This document shows positions 1 to 7,942 of a stretch of DNA of 59,668 nt, piece after piece. The notes beneath the pieces were generated by a model. It saw only the letters and a list, made by a program, of their open reading frames with translations. It did no database searches and was not told where the DNA came from. Positions within the stretch are counted from its first letter, which is position 1. Every line of letters begins with the position of its first letter. The DNA is from Bacillus sp. ISL-51 (GTDB lineage: Bacteria; Bacillota; Bacilli; Bacillales; Bacillaceae). The position numbers and the translations under genes were made by a program. The stretch is from positions 1 to 59,668 of the forward strand of contig NZ_JAGGQB010000019.1 of the NCBI RefSeq assembly GCF_018613535.1. The letters are read 5' to 3'.

Positions 1-18
1 TATTGAAGCAGCTTTATT

Positions 19-47
19 ATAGTAACATTTCGCTTCTTTTATGTCAA
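19..47 (-). promoter_or_regulatory. Candidate rRNA-operon promoter (P2-like), directed out of the window
   Basis: Read on the minus strand there is a perfect TTGACA (42-47) and, 17 bases on, TACTAT (19-24). A TATAAT overlaps at 16-21 but would need a 20-base spacer. In B. subtilis an rRNA operon lies beyond pdaB, and its promoters have this style. Assignment to an rRNA operon is inference because the transcript leaves the window. Confidence 0.55.
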
Positions 48-112
48 CAACTTTTTCCATGTTGTTTTTGAAGCATTTTGTTGTTGTCAGCTGTTCATCA
101 GCGACGAATAAT

Positions 113-142
113 AATATACCATGCTTTCTCTCTATAAAGCAA
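113..142 (-). promoter_or_regulatory. Candidate upstream tandem promoter (P1-like), directed out of the window
   Basis: On the minus strand TTGCTT (137-142) and TATATT (113-118) are separated by 18 bases, and a TGG precedes the -10, giving an extended -10. It lies about 94 bases upstream of the second candidate promoter, as in tandem rRNA promoters of Bacillus. No gene on this strand follows inside the window. Confidence 0.45.
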
Positions 143-176
143 GGCTTTTTCTTCATTTTTTTTAAAAGCCATAAAT

Positions 177-207
177 CGTTATATTCATCAGTACAGCTAC
201 ATACGAT
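177..207 (+). promoter_or_regulatory. Candidate sigma-E promoter of pdaB
   Basis: A TTATATT -35 element ends at 185 and, 14 bases later, CATACGAT (200-207) matches the sigma-E -10 consensus CATACAnT in all but one base. pdaB is a known mother-cell sporulation gene in B. subtilis, so a sigma-E site fits. GGAGG at 231-235 is the ribosome binding site. Confidence 0.6.
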
Positions 208-243
208 GTAAGCAAGCATGGACAAGATAAGGAGGCGTCATCA

Positions 244-1008
244 GTGAACCACTTCTATGTGTGGCATATTAAACGGATCAAACAGTTACTCATTATTGTC
301 ATCGCCGCATTTGCAGCAGCCAGCTTTTTTTATATACAGAGAGCCGTCCCTCTTCCCGTATTTTTAACTGATAACGGTCCGAAGGCGATTTCTAAAGGCG
401 AAACAAAAGCCCGCGAAGTCGCACTTACATTTGATATCAGCTGGGGTGACGAGAAGGCCGTCCCGATTTTAAACGCATTAAAAGCAAACGGCATTAAAAA
501 CGCCACTTTTTTTCTGTCGGCATCTTGGGCGGAACGGCATCCTGATACTGTAGAACGCATTATAAAAGACGGGCATCAAATCGGAAGCATGGGATATGCG
601 TATAAGAACTATGTCAATTTAGAGGATCAGGAAATAAAAAGAGATATCCTCCGCGCTCAGACAGCTTTTAAAAAATTAGGAGTGAAAGACGTGCACTTAT
701 TGCGCCCGCCTACCGGACAATTTAATAAAAAAGTCCTTACCATTGCTCAGCAGTACCGTTATACAGTTGTTCATTACAGCATTAACTCACAGGACTGGAC
801 AAATCCCGGCCCTGATAAAATCATTGAAAATGTAAACAGCAAAATAAAAGGCGGCGACATCGTTCTCCTGCACGCATCTGATTCCGCAACACAAACGGAA
901 GAAGCATTACCCGCTATTATCCGCGAGTTAAAGGAAAAGGGATTAAAAAATGTGACAGTCGGTAATCTTATCGCAAATACCGACGTCAAATCTTCAGAGG
1001 TGAAATAA
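244..1008 (+). CDS. pdaB: PdaB, polysaccharide deacetylase-family sporulation protein
   Basis: This 254-residue protein has an N-terminal membrane anchor (about residues 12-31) followed by a NodB-type polysaccharide deacetylase domain. B. subtilis PdaB (YbaN) has the same length and is needed to keep spores stable late in sporulation. The GTG start sits 8 bases after GGAGG. The classical metal site is degenerate: TFDISWGD replaces TFDDGP, and the expected HxxxH after GHQIG is absent (GSMGYAYKN), so ordinary deacetylase chemistry is doubtful. It converges on kbaA with no base between the two stop codons. Confidence 0.93.
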   Translation: MNHFYVWHIKRIKQLLIIVIAAFAAASFFYIQRAVPLPVFLTDNGPKAISKGETKAREVALTFDISWGDEKAVPILNALKANGIKNATFFLSASWAERHPDTVERIIKDGHQIGSMGYAYKNYVNLEDQEIKRDILRAQTAFKKLGVKDVHLLRPPTGQFNKKVLTIAQQYRYTVVHYSINSQDWTNPGPDKIIENVNSKIKGGDIVLLHASDSATQTEEALPAIIRELKEKGLKNVTVGNLIANTDVKSSEVK

Positions 1009-1605
1009 CTACCTCCGGGCAAACTTCGGGAGCATTAATAATTGGAATGCATTACAGCCCATCAGCGGAATCAGCATTAAATAAAGCCAGTCCTCATTAT
1101 TCACTCTTAAAGCAGGAACCCATTCAAGCGCCGTAATGACCACCATTAAAAACAATGATGAAACAAATGTATTTTTTGAGGACTGCTTTTGTTTTATATA
1201 CGCCGTCATTAAACCAACCGCAAGCAGCGCCAGCGGCAGCCATACGAATCCTGCAATCGAATCATCCCGCTCGCCGAAAAATAAAAATCTGACATACATT
1301 AAATCAAAAGCAACAAACAGAATGATAAACAGCTGAAGCAAGTTCCATAGCGAGCTTGACCTTAGGATCTCCAATGCGAAACGGTGCACCGTTAAAAATA
1401 CGAAGAAACCCATTTGGCTGATCACACTGAAGATCATCCCCACCCCAATAAACCAAATCAGAACGGAGAAAATCTGACCGGCTTCAAAATTCAAAAAGAA
1501 TCCCTTATATTCTCCCCATTTCAGCGCAAATCCCACGACGCTTGTAATAAGAGCGCCAACAGCTAAAATCGAAAAGAAAAATCGAACGAGCCCGCGGCTT
1601 TTCAT
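1009..1605 (-). CDS. kbaA: KbaA, activator of the KinB sporulation signalling pathway
   Basis: The 198-residue protein is strongly hydrophobic, with about six predicted membrane segments (first near residues 10-28, last near 165-190). Length, sequence and position next to pdaB and gerD match B. subtilis KbaA, which is needed for KinB-dependent input to the sporulation phosphorelay. No catalytic motif is visible. The gene stands between oppositely oriented genes, so it is probably monocistronic. Its stop codon at 1009-1011 directly abuts that of pdaB, and no clear terminator separates them. Confidence 0.9.
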   Translation of the reverse strand: MKSRGLVRFFFSILAVGALITSVVGFALKWGEYKGFFLNFEAGQIFSVLIWFIGVGMIFSVISQMGFFVFLTVHRFALEILRSSSLWNLLQLFIILFVAFDLMYVRFLFFGERDDSIAGFVWLPLALLAVGLMTAYIKQKQSSKNTFVSSLFLMVVITALEWVPALRVNNEDWLYLMLIPLMGCNAFQLLMLPKFARR

Positions 1606-1643
1606 CTCTTATTCATCCCCCTGACTTCAGCGATATTTTGTTA

Positions 1644-1673
1644 TGTATAAATCCATTCCGATGAATCATATTA
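1644..1673 (+). promoter_or_regulatory. Candidate sigma-G promoter of gerD
   Basis: TGTATA (1644-1649) and CATATTA (1667-1673) are spaced by 17 bases and fit the sigma-G consensus (TGnATA, CATACTA). gerD is forespore-expressed under sigma-G in B. subtilis. The match was made by eye. Confidence 0.55.
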
Positions 1674-1706
1674 AAAGTAAGAACAAGTATGGAAAGGAGC
1701 TTATGC

Positions 1707-2264
1707 ATGTCAAAAGCCAAAACGCTATTGATAAGCTGTTTTGTTGTGTTATCTGTAACAGCTTGTGCTCCAAAAGACCAAGCAGCGGATATGGATTATG
1801 ACCAAACTAAAAAAATGGTTGTCGATATATTAAAAACTGATGATGGAAAAAAAGCAATTAAGGAAATATTGAATGATGATGCGATGAATGAGGCATTGGT
1901 GATTGATCAGAATGCAATCAAAAGTACAATAGAGAAAACCCTCACCTCTAAAAAAGGCGCGGAGTTTTGGAAAACCATCTTTGAAGACTCAAAATTTGCG
2001 GAAAGCTTTGCTAAAACATTGCAGCCTGAGCATGAAAAAATTATCAAAAAACTGATGAAGGATCCCGATTACCAGAAAAGTTTCATGCAGATCATGCAAG
2101 ACCCCGGAATGGACAAAAAATACAACGAACTGGCTAAAAGCCAAAAATTCCGCAGCTATTTAGAAGAAGTCATCACAGAGACCCTTTCCAGCCCGCTTTT
2201 CAAAAAACAATTCGAAGATGAATTGAAAAAAGCAGCTTCAAGCTCTGGAAAGGAAAGCCAATAA
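1707..2264 (+). CDS. gerD: GerD, spore germination lipoprotein
   Basis: GerD is an inner spore-membrane lipoprotein that clusters nutrient germinant receptors into the germinosome. The start at 1707 gives 185 residues, the B. subtilis length, and lies 7 bases after GGAG. An earlier in-frame ATG at 1689 precedes the ribosome binding site and is rejected. The signal peptide is residues 1-19 and the lipobox SVTAC ends in Cys20. The remainder is charged and helix-rich, as expected for a trimeric coiled rod. It stands alone on the plus strand between kbaA and salA. Confidence 0.94.
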   Translation: MSKAKTLLISCFVVLSVTACAPKDQAADMDYDQTKKMVVDILKTDDGKKAIKEILNDDAMNEALVIDQNAIKSTIEKTLTSKKGAEFWKTIFEDSKFAESFAKTLQPEHEKIIKKLMKDPDYQKSFMQIMQDPGMDKKYNELAKSQKFRSYLEEVITETLSSPLFKKQFEDELKKAASSSGKESQ

Positions 2265-2298
2265 AAGACCGGGGCCGCATGATCCCGGTCCCCTTTTT
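2263..2298. terminator. Bidirectional terminator between gerD and salA
   Basis: GACCGGG (2267-2273) pairs with CCCGGTC (2284-2290) across a 10-base loop. A runs on the left and T runs on the right let it act for both convergent genes. It overlaps the salA stop codon. Confidence 0.7.
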
Positions 2299-3355
2299 AC
2301 TGATCAGCAGCTGTTTTTTCAATCACTTTTTGAGCGATGCCCATATAAATGTCGCCGATCGGGTGGCTTCTGTCATACACAGACGGTGCAAAGTGGTCTT
2401 TATCCCAATCAGGCTGTTTTAACGGAATTCGGCCGAGCAGCGGCACATTCAATTCCTCCGCCAGCTTATCTCCTCCGCCTTGGCCAAAGACATATTCTTT
2501 TTCGCCGGTTTTTGCACTTTCGTAGTACGCCATATTTTCAATGACCCCTACAACTTCGTGATCCGTCTTGATTGCCATTGAACCTGCTCTGGCTGCTACA
2601 AATGCAGCTGTAGGATGCGGCGTTGATACGATAATCTCCTTACAGCTCGGAAGCATCGTATGAACGTCCAGCGCAACATCTCCCGTGCCAGGAGGCAAGT
2701 CAAGAACAATATAATCTACGTCTCCCCAATCAACCTCATGAAAGAAATTGTTCAGCATCTTGCCGAGCATCGGGCCTCTCCAGACAACGGGAGCGTTTTC
2801 TTCCACGAAAAATCCCATCGACATAACCTTTACTCCAAACCTTTCGACAGGGAGAAGTTTTTCTCCTTCCACTGTCGGACGAACCGTGATGCCCATCATA
2901 TCAGGCACACTGAAGCCATATATATCAGCATCAATCAATCCGACTTTTTTGCCGAGTCGCGCAAGAGAAATTGCCAAGTTGACAGATACGGTGGATTTGC
3001 CGACACCGCCTTTTCCGCTCGCTACCGCAAGAAAGACCGGCGGATGGTCTCTATTCAGCAGGGTTTTGCTTTCAGCTGCCGGCTGGCTGAATTTCGCCAA
3101 TATTTCCTGCGGCAATTCTTCAAACCGAAGTCCGACAGTTTCTGCTCCCGCTTCTTTAAGAACGGACACGATTTCCTGCTGAATATTCATTTGTTCAGCC
3201 GTCCCCGTTTTAGCCAACGCGACTTTCACACTGACGTGCCGTTTTTCCGGCTTTACCTTTACTTCCTTAACAGCATCCAATTCTCCCAGAGGTCTATGAA
3301 GAAAAGGTTCGCGCATTTTTCCGACTAGATTTCTTACTTCATCTTCTCTTATCAT
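2297..3355 (-). CDS. salA: SalA, Mrp/NBP35-family P-loop ATPase and regulator
   Basis: The 352-residue protein has an N-terminal MIP18/FeS-assembly-like domain (about 1-85) and a ParA/Mrp ATPase domain with deviant Walker A GKGGVGKS at residues 114-121. B. subtilis SalA (YbaL, Mrp) has the same length. Mrp proteins carry iron-sulphur clusters; in B. subtilis SalA is reported to repress scoC and so raise exoprotease production. A ribosome binding site reading GGGTGAGG precedes the ATG. It has its own promoter-like site upstream and stands apart from cwlD, which has its own terminator. Confidence 0.93.
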   Translation of the reverse strand: MIREDEVRNLVGKMREPFLHRPLGELDAVKEVKVKPEKRHVSVKVALAKTGTAEQMNIQQEIVSVLKEAGAETVGLRFEELPQEILAKFSQPAAESKTLLNRDHPPVFLAVASGKGGVGKSTVSVNLAISLARLGKKVGLIDADIYGFSVPDMMGITVRPTVEGEKLLPVERFGVKVMSMGFFVEENAPVVWRGPMLGKMLNNFFHEVDWGDVDYIVLDLPPGTGDVALDVHTMLPSCKEIIVSTPHPTAAFVAARAGSMAIKTDHEVVGVIENMAYYESAKTGEKEYVFGQGGGDKLAEELNVPLLGRIPLKQPDWDKDHFAPSVYDRSHPIGDIYMGIAQKVIEKTAADQ

Positions 3356-3392
3356 CGAACCCTCACCCTTTGTGTATTCGTTTACAAATGGT

Positions 3393-3401
3393 ATTATACC
3401 A
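3393..3401 (-). promoter_or_regulatory. Extended -10 sigma-A promoter candidate for salA
   Basis: The minus strand reads TGG followed by TATAAT (3393-3398), an extended -10 element. The -35 hexamer at the 17-base position is poor (CCGATT). The -10 lies inside an 11-base palindrome, GGTATAATACC, which could be an operator. Confidence 0.45.
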
Positions 3402-3422
3402 TATATTAAATGCAGAATCGGC

Positions 3423-3448
3423 GAAAAACCCTCCTTACTCCGGAGGGT
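3423..3448 (-). terminator. Intrinsic terminator of cwlD
   Basis: On the minus strand ACCCTCC (3442-3448) pairs with GGAGGGT (3428-3434) and is followed by a run of U. The cwlD stop codon lies in the loop. Confidence 0.75.
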
Positions 3449-4148
3449 CTCCTTTCTCTGTGAAGTATCTCAATATGCCTTTATACACAGAGGATGCGAT
3501 TTTATCCTGGTATTTAGGCTGGCCGAGCTTCTTGGCTTCTTCAGGATTGGATAAAAATCCGACCTCCACGAGCGCTCCCGGCTTTGTCGCATTTTGCATT
3601 AAATAAATACCGTGTATCCGTTTGGCCTTCCTTGTTGTATTCTCCAAATTGATTCTCAGCTCGTCTTGAATATATTTTGCCACTTTTTCATTTTCTTCGT
3701 ATTTTCCATAGTAAAAACTTTGCGATCCGCTCCATTTCGGCGACGGTATGGCATTTAGATGAATGCTGACGTACAGCTCTGCCTCTGAATGGTTGATGAG
3801 TTCTACGCGTTTTCTCAGATCTTCCGCCTTGCGTCTGCTGTACCCTTTCATTCCTTCAGGGGCTAAGTCTGTATCAGTTTCTCTCGTCATCACGACCAGT
3901 GCACCCTGTTCCTGTAAATAGTCCCTTACCCTTGATGCCACCTCCAGCGTAATATCCTTTTCCAGCTTATTACCTCCCACCGCTCCTCCATCCGGTCCGC
4001 CGTGTCCGGGATCAAGATAAATGATTTTCCCGCTCAGCGGCAGGCTCCACGGTCTCCAGGAATCATCATTATGAAATTGAAATCGAAATAAAAACAATAA
4101 TATGATAAAGCCAAGTAAAAAACCGAGCCATTTCAGCTTTTTTCTCAT
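3435..4148 (-). CDS. cwlD: CwlD, N-acetylmuramoyl-L-alanine amidase for spore cortex
   Basis: CwlD removes stem peptides from spore cortex peptidoglycan, the first step of muramic-delta-lactam formation; PdaA acts next. The 237-residue protein has one N-terminal membrane segment (about residues 8-23), then an Amidase_3 domain. Zinc ligands are visible in DPGHGGPDGG, in the Glu of the following EKDITLE segment and in SIHLNA, and the catalytic Glu is in LVEVGF. It is 60 bases downstream of ybaK. A sigma-E-like promoter in that gap would fit its known mother-cell expression. Confidence 0.95.
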   Translation of the reverse strand: MRKKLKWLGFLLGFIILLFLFRFQFHNDDSWRPWSLPLSGKIIYLDPGHGGPDGGAVGGNKLEKDITLEVASRVRDYLQEQGALVVMTRETDTDLAPEGMKGYSRRKAEDLRKRVELINHSEAELYVSIHLNAIPSPKWSGSQSFYYGKYEENEKVAKYIQDELRINLENTTRKAKRIHGIYLMQNATKPGALVEVGFLSNPEEAKKLGQPKYQDKIASSVYKGILRYFTEKGDPPE

Positions 4149-4179
4149 ACCTTTCCCTCCCGCTTGTCCCCGTTATTAA

Positions 4180-4208
4180 TAAATATGGGACAGGGGCAGA
4201 AATTATGA
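4180..4208 (-). promoter_or_regulatory. Candidate sigma-E promoter of cwlD
   Basis: On the minus strand TCATAATT (4201-4208) and CATATTTA (4180-4187) are 13 bases apart. The -35 fits sigma-E well and the -10 only partly (consensus CATACAnT). Confidence 0.35.
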
Positions 4209-4652
4209 TTACCTCATGCGGAGCTTACATTGTTTTTCTCTTTCCAGAAACCCTTCCGTCCACCAGCTTTTAATAAATCGGCATGACGCTTCGTATATCT
4301 CTCTTTGTTCAATGAATGAGTATTGTTCATGCGTCCAACTGCAAAGATATTCAAAAAAGTCGAAACTCAATTCTTCCTCTTCCTTTGCCGACCGGGCATT
4401 AGCCCTTTGCATAGACTCCCCATAATAACCGAAGACGCCGAATCTGCCGCCTAATAAATACGCTTCAATTGCAAAATCAATACATCCCTCACTCAGAAAT
4501 CCTTGTTCGTCCTGCAGAAAGGGAAATAACGGGGTCAGACACGCTTTAACGGATTGGATAATTTTCGTAAGGGAAAGTTCCTTGAGTAAATTCTTCTCAA
4601 ACTCAAAATCCTTCTGCCGTTTCACATCTAAAAAAGATAATACCTCTGCCAT
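4209..4652 (-). CDS. ybaK: YbaK, DUF2521-like protein of unknown function
   Basis: This 147-residue soluble protein matches what I recall of B. subtilis YbaK in sequence and position before cwlD; its biochemical function is unknown. It is rich in acidic and aromatic residues and probably mostly helical, with no signal peptide or catalytic motif. An in-frame ATG two codons earlier (4658) is possible: GGAG lies 5 bases before that one and 11 before the chosen start. I chose the later ATG because the family begins MAEVLSF. It is transcribed divergently from the DinB-like gene. Confidence 0.8.
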   Translation of the reverse strand: MAEVLSFLDVKRQKDFEFEKNLLKELSLTKIIQSVKACLTPLFPFLQDEQGFLSEGCIDFAIEAYLLGGRFGVFGYYGESMQRANARSAKEEEELSFDFFEYLCSWTHEQYSFIEQREIYEASCRFIKSWWTEGFLEREKQCKLRMR

Positions 4653-4782
4653 TGCCATGCACGCTCCTTTTTACTGTTATTTTGAAGTAAAAAGGAAAAA
4701 GCATGCTTTGTTGATAGTGGAAATGCTCCCAAATGAAGGAGTTTCATGATAAATAAAAGAATAAAGAGCAGAGGTGATGGTT

Positions 4783-5256
4783 ATGAAAAAGCTGTTTCAA
4801 TACAATTGGACGGTGCGGGATGAGTGGTTTACGGTATGTGAGAAGCTGAGCCGAGAAGAGCTGACGAAACCGCGGACAGGCGGAATGGGGAGCATCTTGC
4901 GGACTTTGTTTCATATCATCGACGTCGAGCTCAGCTGGGCGCGTGCAATTTTAGGTAAAGATGATGTTTTACCCGTGGAGTCTGATTTTACAAGCATTGA
5001 GGATCTTAGAAAGCTTTCTGAACAGTATCGAGAGGATGTCATTGATGCAGTCTCCGGCAGAGGAGTTGATCTCGTTAAACCGGGTTGGATGAACCAAACC
5101 TTTTCTAAAGAAGATATTCTCCGCCACATTCTTGCGCATGAAATTCACCATATGGGACAGCTGTCGGTTTGGGCCAGAGAAATCGGGATAGAGCCGGTTT
5201 CAGCTAATGTGATCAGCCGCCCGCGTCAGAAAGCCGCAAAAAAACAGCATCTCTGA
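4783..5256 (+). CDS. DinB/YfiT-family (DUF664-like) putative metal-dependent protein
   Basis: The 157-residue protein has the DinB four-helix-bundle pattern: an N-terminal YNWTVRDEW helix, FHIIDVELSWAR near residue 45, and HILAHEIHHMGQLSVWAR near residue 118. The three spaced His residues (LFHIID, HEIHHMGQ) are the usual divalent-metal ligands. Members include thiol transferases and hydrolases, and the substrate here is unknown. ATG 4783 follows AGAGGTG; GTG 4774 and ATG 4777 are upstream alternatives without a site. I do not recall this gene here in B. subtilis 168, so it may be gained here or lost there. Confidence 0.8.
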   Translation: MKKLFQYNWTVRDEWFTVCEKLSREELTKPRTGGMGSILRTLFHIIDVELSWARAILGKDDVLPVESDFTSIEDLRKLSEQYREDVIDAVSGRGVDLVKPGWMNQTFSKEDILRHILAHEIHHMGQLSVWAREIGIEPVSANVISRPRQKAAKKQHL

Positions 5257-5273
5257 AGGGATGCTGTTTTTTT
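5241..5273. terminator. Bidirectional terminator shared by DinB-like gene and ybaJ
   Basis: A perfect 11-bp stem joins 5241-5251 and 5260-5270 across an 8-base loop, with T-rich 3' ends on both strands. The DinB-like stop codon lies in the loop. Confidence 0.85.
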
Positions 5274-6039
5274 ATATCTTTAAGCTTCTTGTCACGGAAT
5301 ACGTATTAATGTATTCATCCAATACAAAACCGCCCTTGTCCTCATAAAATCCGGAAACAATGAAGCCCGCGTCAATTTGGCCCTTTATTTGATTTTCTAA
5401 CGAATGTCCGAATTCAAGCGCTTCTTTATTTTCAATAAGTTCCTTTACCTTTTCCTCTGTTAAATCCTTTTCGTCAGCAAATGGAATGGAATACTTTACT
5501 TTTAACACACCTTCCTGCTCCAGATCGATATCGAATAAAAACACGACTGGATTCACAAATCCGGAAACCAAAGTGCCGCCTTTCTTCAGCACACGATAGG
5601 CTTCTTTCCAGACGGGAAGAATATCATCAATAAAGCAATTTGATACCGGATGCACGATAAAATCAAATGTCTCATCATCAAAACAGCTAAGATCATTCAT
5701 GCTGCCTTTCACAGTTCGGAGAGTCAGCCCCTCCCGCTCAGCGACCTCCCTGTCCTGTGCAAGCTGTTTTTCCGAATTATCGAATACGGTGACATCGGCT
5801 CCCGCAGCAGCCAGCACCGGGCCTTGCTGTCCCCCTCCTGAAGCGAGACAAAGAACTTTCAAACCATCTGGAGAAGGGAACCACTCCCTCGGAACATCCT
5901 TTTCGGGAGTCATTCTGATGCTCCAATTGCCCTTTTTTGCATTTTCAATAATACGTGAGTCAACAGCAACCGTCCATTCATTGCCCAATTCCACTTTTTT
6001 ATCCCATGCCTTGCTGTTATGTATGACTAACTTATTCAT
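5272..6039 (-). CDS. ybaJ: YbaJ, class I SAM-dependent methyltransferase
   Basis: The 255-residue protein has a Rossmann-type methyltransferase core: motif I as LCLASGGGQQGPVLA near residue 65, the acidic end of strand 2 in VTVFDNS, and an FDFIVHPVSNCF post-motif segment. Length and place after rpsI match B. subtilis YbaJ, whose substrate is unknown. It has its own ribosome binding site AAGGAG. The rpsI terminator at 6132-6163 lies upstream, so expression needs its own promoter or readthrough. Confidence 0.88.
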   Translation of the reverse strand: MNKLVIHNSKAWDKKVELGNEWTVAVDSRIIENAKKGNWSIRMTPEKDVPREWFPSPDGLKVLCLASGGGQQGPVLAAAGADVTVFDNSEKQLAQDREVAEREGLTLRTVKGSMNDLSCFDDETFDFIVHPVSNCFIDDILPVWKEAYRVLKKGGTLVSGFVNPVVFLFDIDLEQEGVLKVKYSIPFADEKDLTEEKVKELIENKEALEFGHSLENQIKGQIDAGFIVSGFYEDKGGFVLDEYINTYSVTRSLKI

Positions 6040-6131
6040 TTATAACTGCGCTCCTTAATCTTAATGAATAGGGTATAACAAACAATTCTAGAAGAACGTT
6101 GAATACCCTTCATCAAATGAGAAAAATATAC

Positions 6132-6163
6132 AAAAAAGCCACAACAATGAAGTTGTGGCTTTT
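6132..6163 (-). terminator. Intrinsic terminator of rplM-rpsI
   Basis: On the minus strand a perfect 12-bp stem (6152-6163 with 6134-6145) with a 6-base loop is followed by a run of U. It lies 14 bases after the rpsI stop. Confidence 0.9.
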
Positions 6164-6176
6164 GGTTCCAAAACGA

Positions 6177-7027
<851 letters not shown>

Positions 7028-7082
7028 TTAATTCCCTCCTAAATGATCTGTCATTTTTTCATAAACTTCTGTTACGTTCTAT

Positions 7083-7125
7083 TTCACAACACAATAAGTT
7101 CCGGGGCTTATCGTGGGGTTGAAAT
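7083..7125 (-). promoter_or_regulatory. L13-type ribosomal leader hairpin
   Basis: In the rplM leader RNA an interrupted stem-loop forms. A 9-bp helix (7110-7118 with 7092-7100, one G-U) has the loop CCCCGGAA, and beyond unpaired bases a second TTTC/GAAA helix (7122-7125 with 7083-7086) closes it. Position and shape fit the L13 leader described in Firmicutes by comparative genomics. Confidence 0.7.
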
Positions 7126-7140
7126 ACATACCATATGATA

Positions 7141-7169
7141 TCTTATAACTTTATGCAGACTCTGTCAAG
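7141..7169 (-). promoter_or_regulatory. Sigma-A promoter of rplM-rpsI
   Basis: TTGACA (7164-7169) and TAAGAT (7141-7146) are 17 bases apart on the minus strand. The start would be near 7134, just upstream of the L13 leader hairpin. Confidence 0.75.
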
Positions 7170-7186
7170 AAAATGTTACACCTGGT

Positions 7187-7930
7187 TTAGTTGTCATAGC
7201 AAACGCTCCATAAATACAGCCCGTGTCCCGGTGCGGTGCGCCCTGCGGCTTCACGATTCTTCGCTTCCAGCATCGCTTTTACATCCTCAGGAGAAAATTT
7301 TCCAGCTCCTGTTTCCAGTAAAGTTCCGGCAATAATTCTGACCATATTATAGAGAAACCCGTTTCCCGTGATCCGCATTTGCAGGCCGTCCTCCGTTTCG
7401 GTCCAGTCCAGCTCATAAATTGTCCTGACTTTATCCTGAACCGCAGTGTCAGCCGCGCAAAAGCTTGTAAAATCATGTGTTCCTATGAGATAGCCCGAAG
7501 CCTCTATCATTTTCTGCACATTGAGCTGATATGCAAAATGGTAAGCGTAATGCCGTTTAAATACGTCCGGGTGTTTCTCCGTATATACAAAGTAGCGATA
7601 TTCCTTTTGGACTGCGCTAAATCGTGCATGGAACCCATCATCCGTAATTTCTGCTGTTTTGACGGCAATATCATCAGGAAGCAGTGCATTCAGCGCGAAC
7701 GGCCATTTCTCAGCTGGAATAGACAGCGGCGTATCAAAATGAATGACCTGTCCTGCTGCGTGAACATCGCTGTCCGTCCGCCCTGACGAGACGACAGGCA
7801 CTCTGTCATCTGATTTGTGAATGACGGCCAGCGCCTTTTCGAGTTCATTCTGAACGGTCCGTTTTCCGGGCTGAATCTGATATCCGTTAAATAAATGACC
7901 GTCATAAGCAATGGTACATTTCATTCTCAT
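7187..7930 (-). CDS. truA: TruA, tRNA pseudouridine(38-40) synthase
   Basis: TruA converts uridines 38-40 of tRNA anticodon arms to pseudouridine. The 247-residue protein has the catalytic Asp53 in SSGRTDSDVHA and the family segments FHARFSAVQKEYRY and GNGFLYNMVRIIAGTLLE. It is the last gene of the ecfA1-ecfA2-ecfT-truA operon, 12 bases after ecfT. AGAGGTG lies 7 bases before the chosen ATG; a second ATG two codons in is less well spaced. Confidence 0.96.
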   Translation of the reverse strand: MRMKCTIAYDGHLFNGYQIQPGKRTVQNELEKALAVIHKSDDRVPVVSSGRTDSDVHAAGQVIHFDTPLSIPAEKWPFALNALLPDDIAVKTAEITDDGFHARFSAVQKEYRYFVYTEKHPDVFKRHYAYHFAYQLNVQKMIEASGYLIGTHDFTSFCAADTAVQDKVRTIYELDWTETEDGLQMRITGNGFLYNMVRIIAGTLLETGAGKFSPEDVKAMLEAKNREAAGRTAPGHGLYLWSVCYDN

Positions 7931-7942
7931 ACAGCAGCACCT

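Noticed and set aside
2660..3328. 222-codon open frame on the plus strand opposite salA
   Set aside because: It is antisense to an intact, well-recognised gene, has a basic low-complexity composition, and no ribosome binding site.
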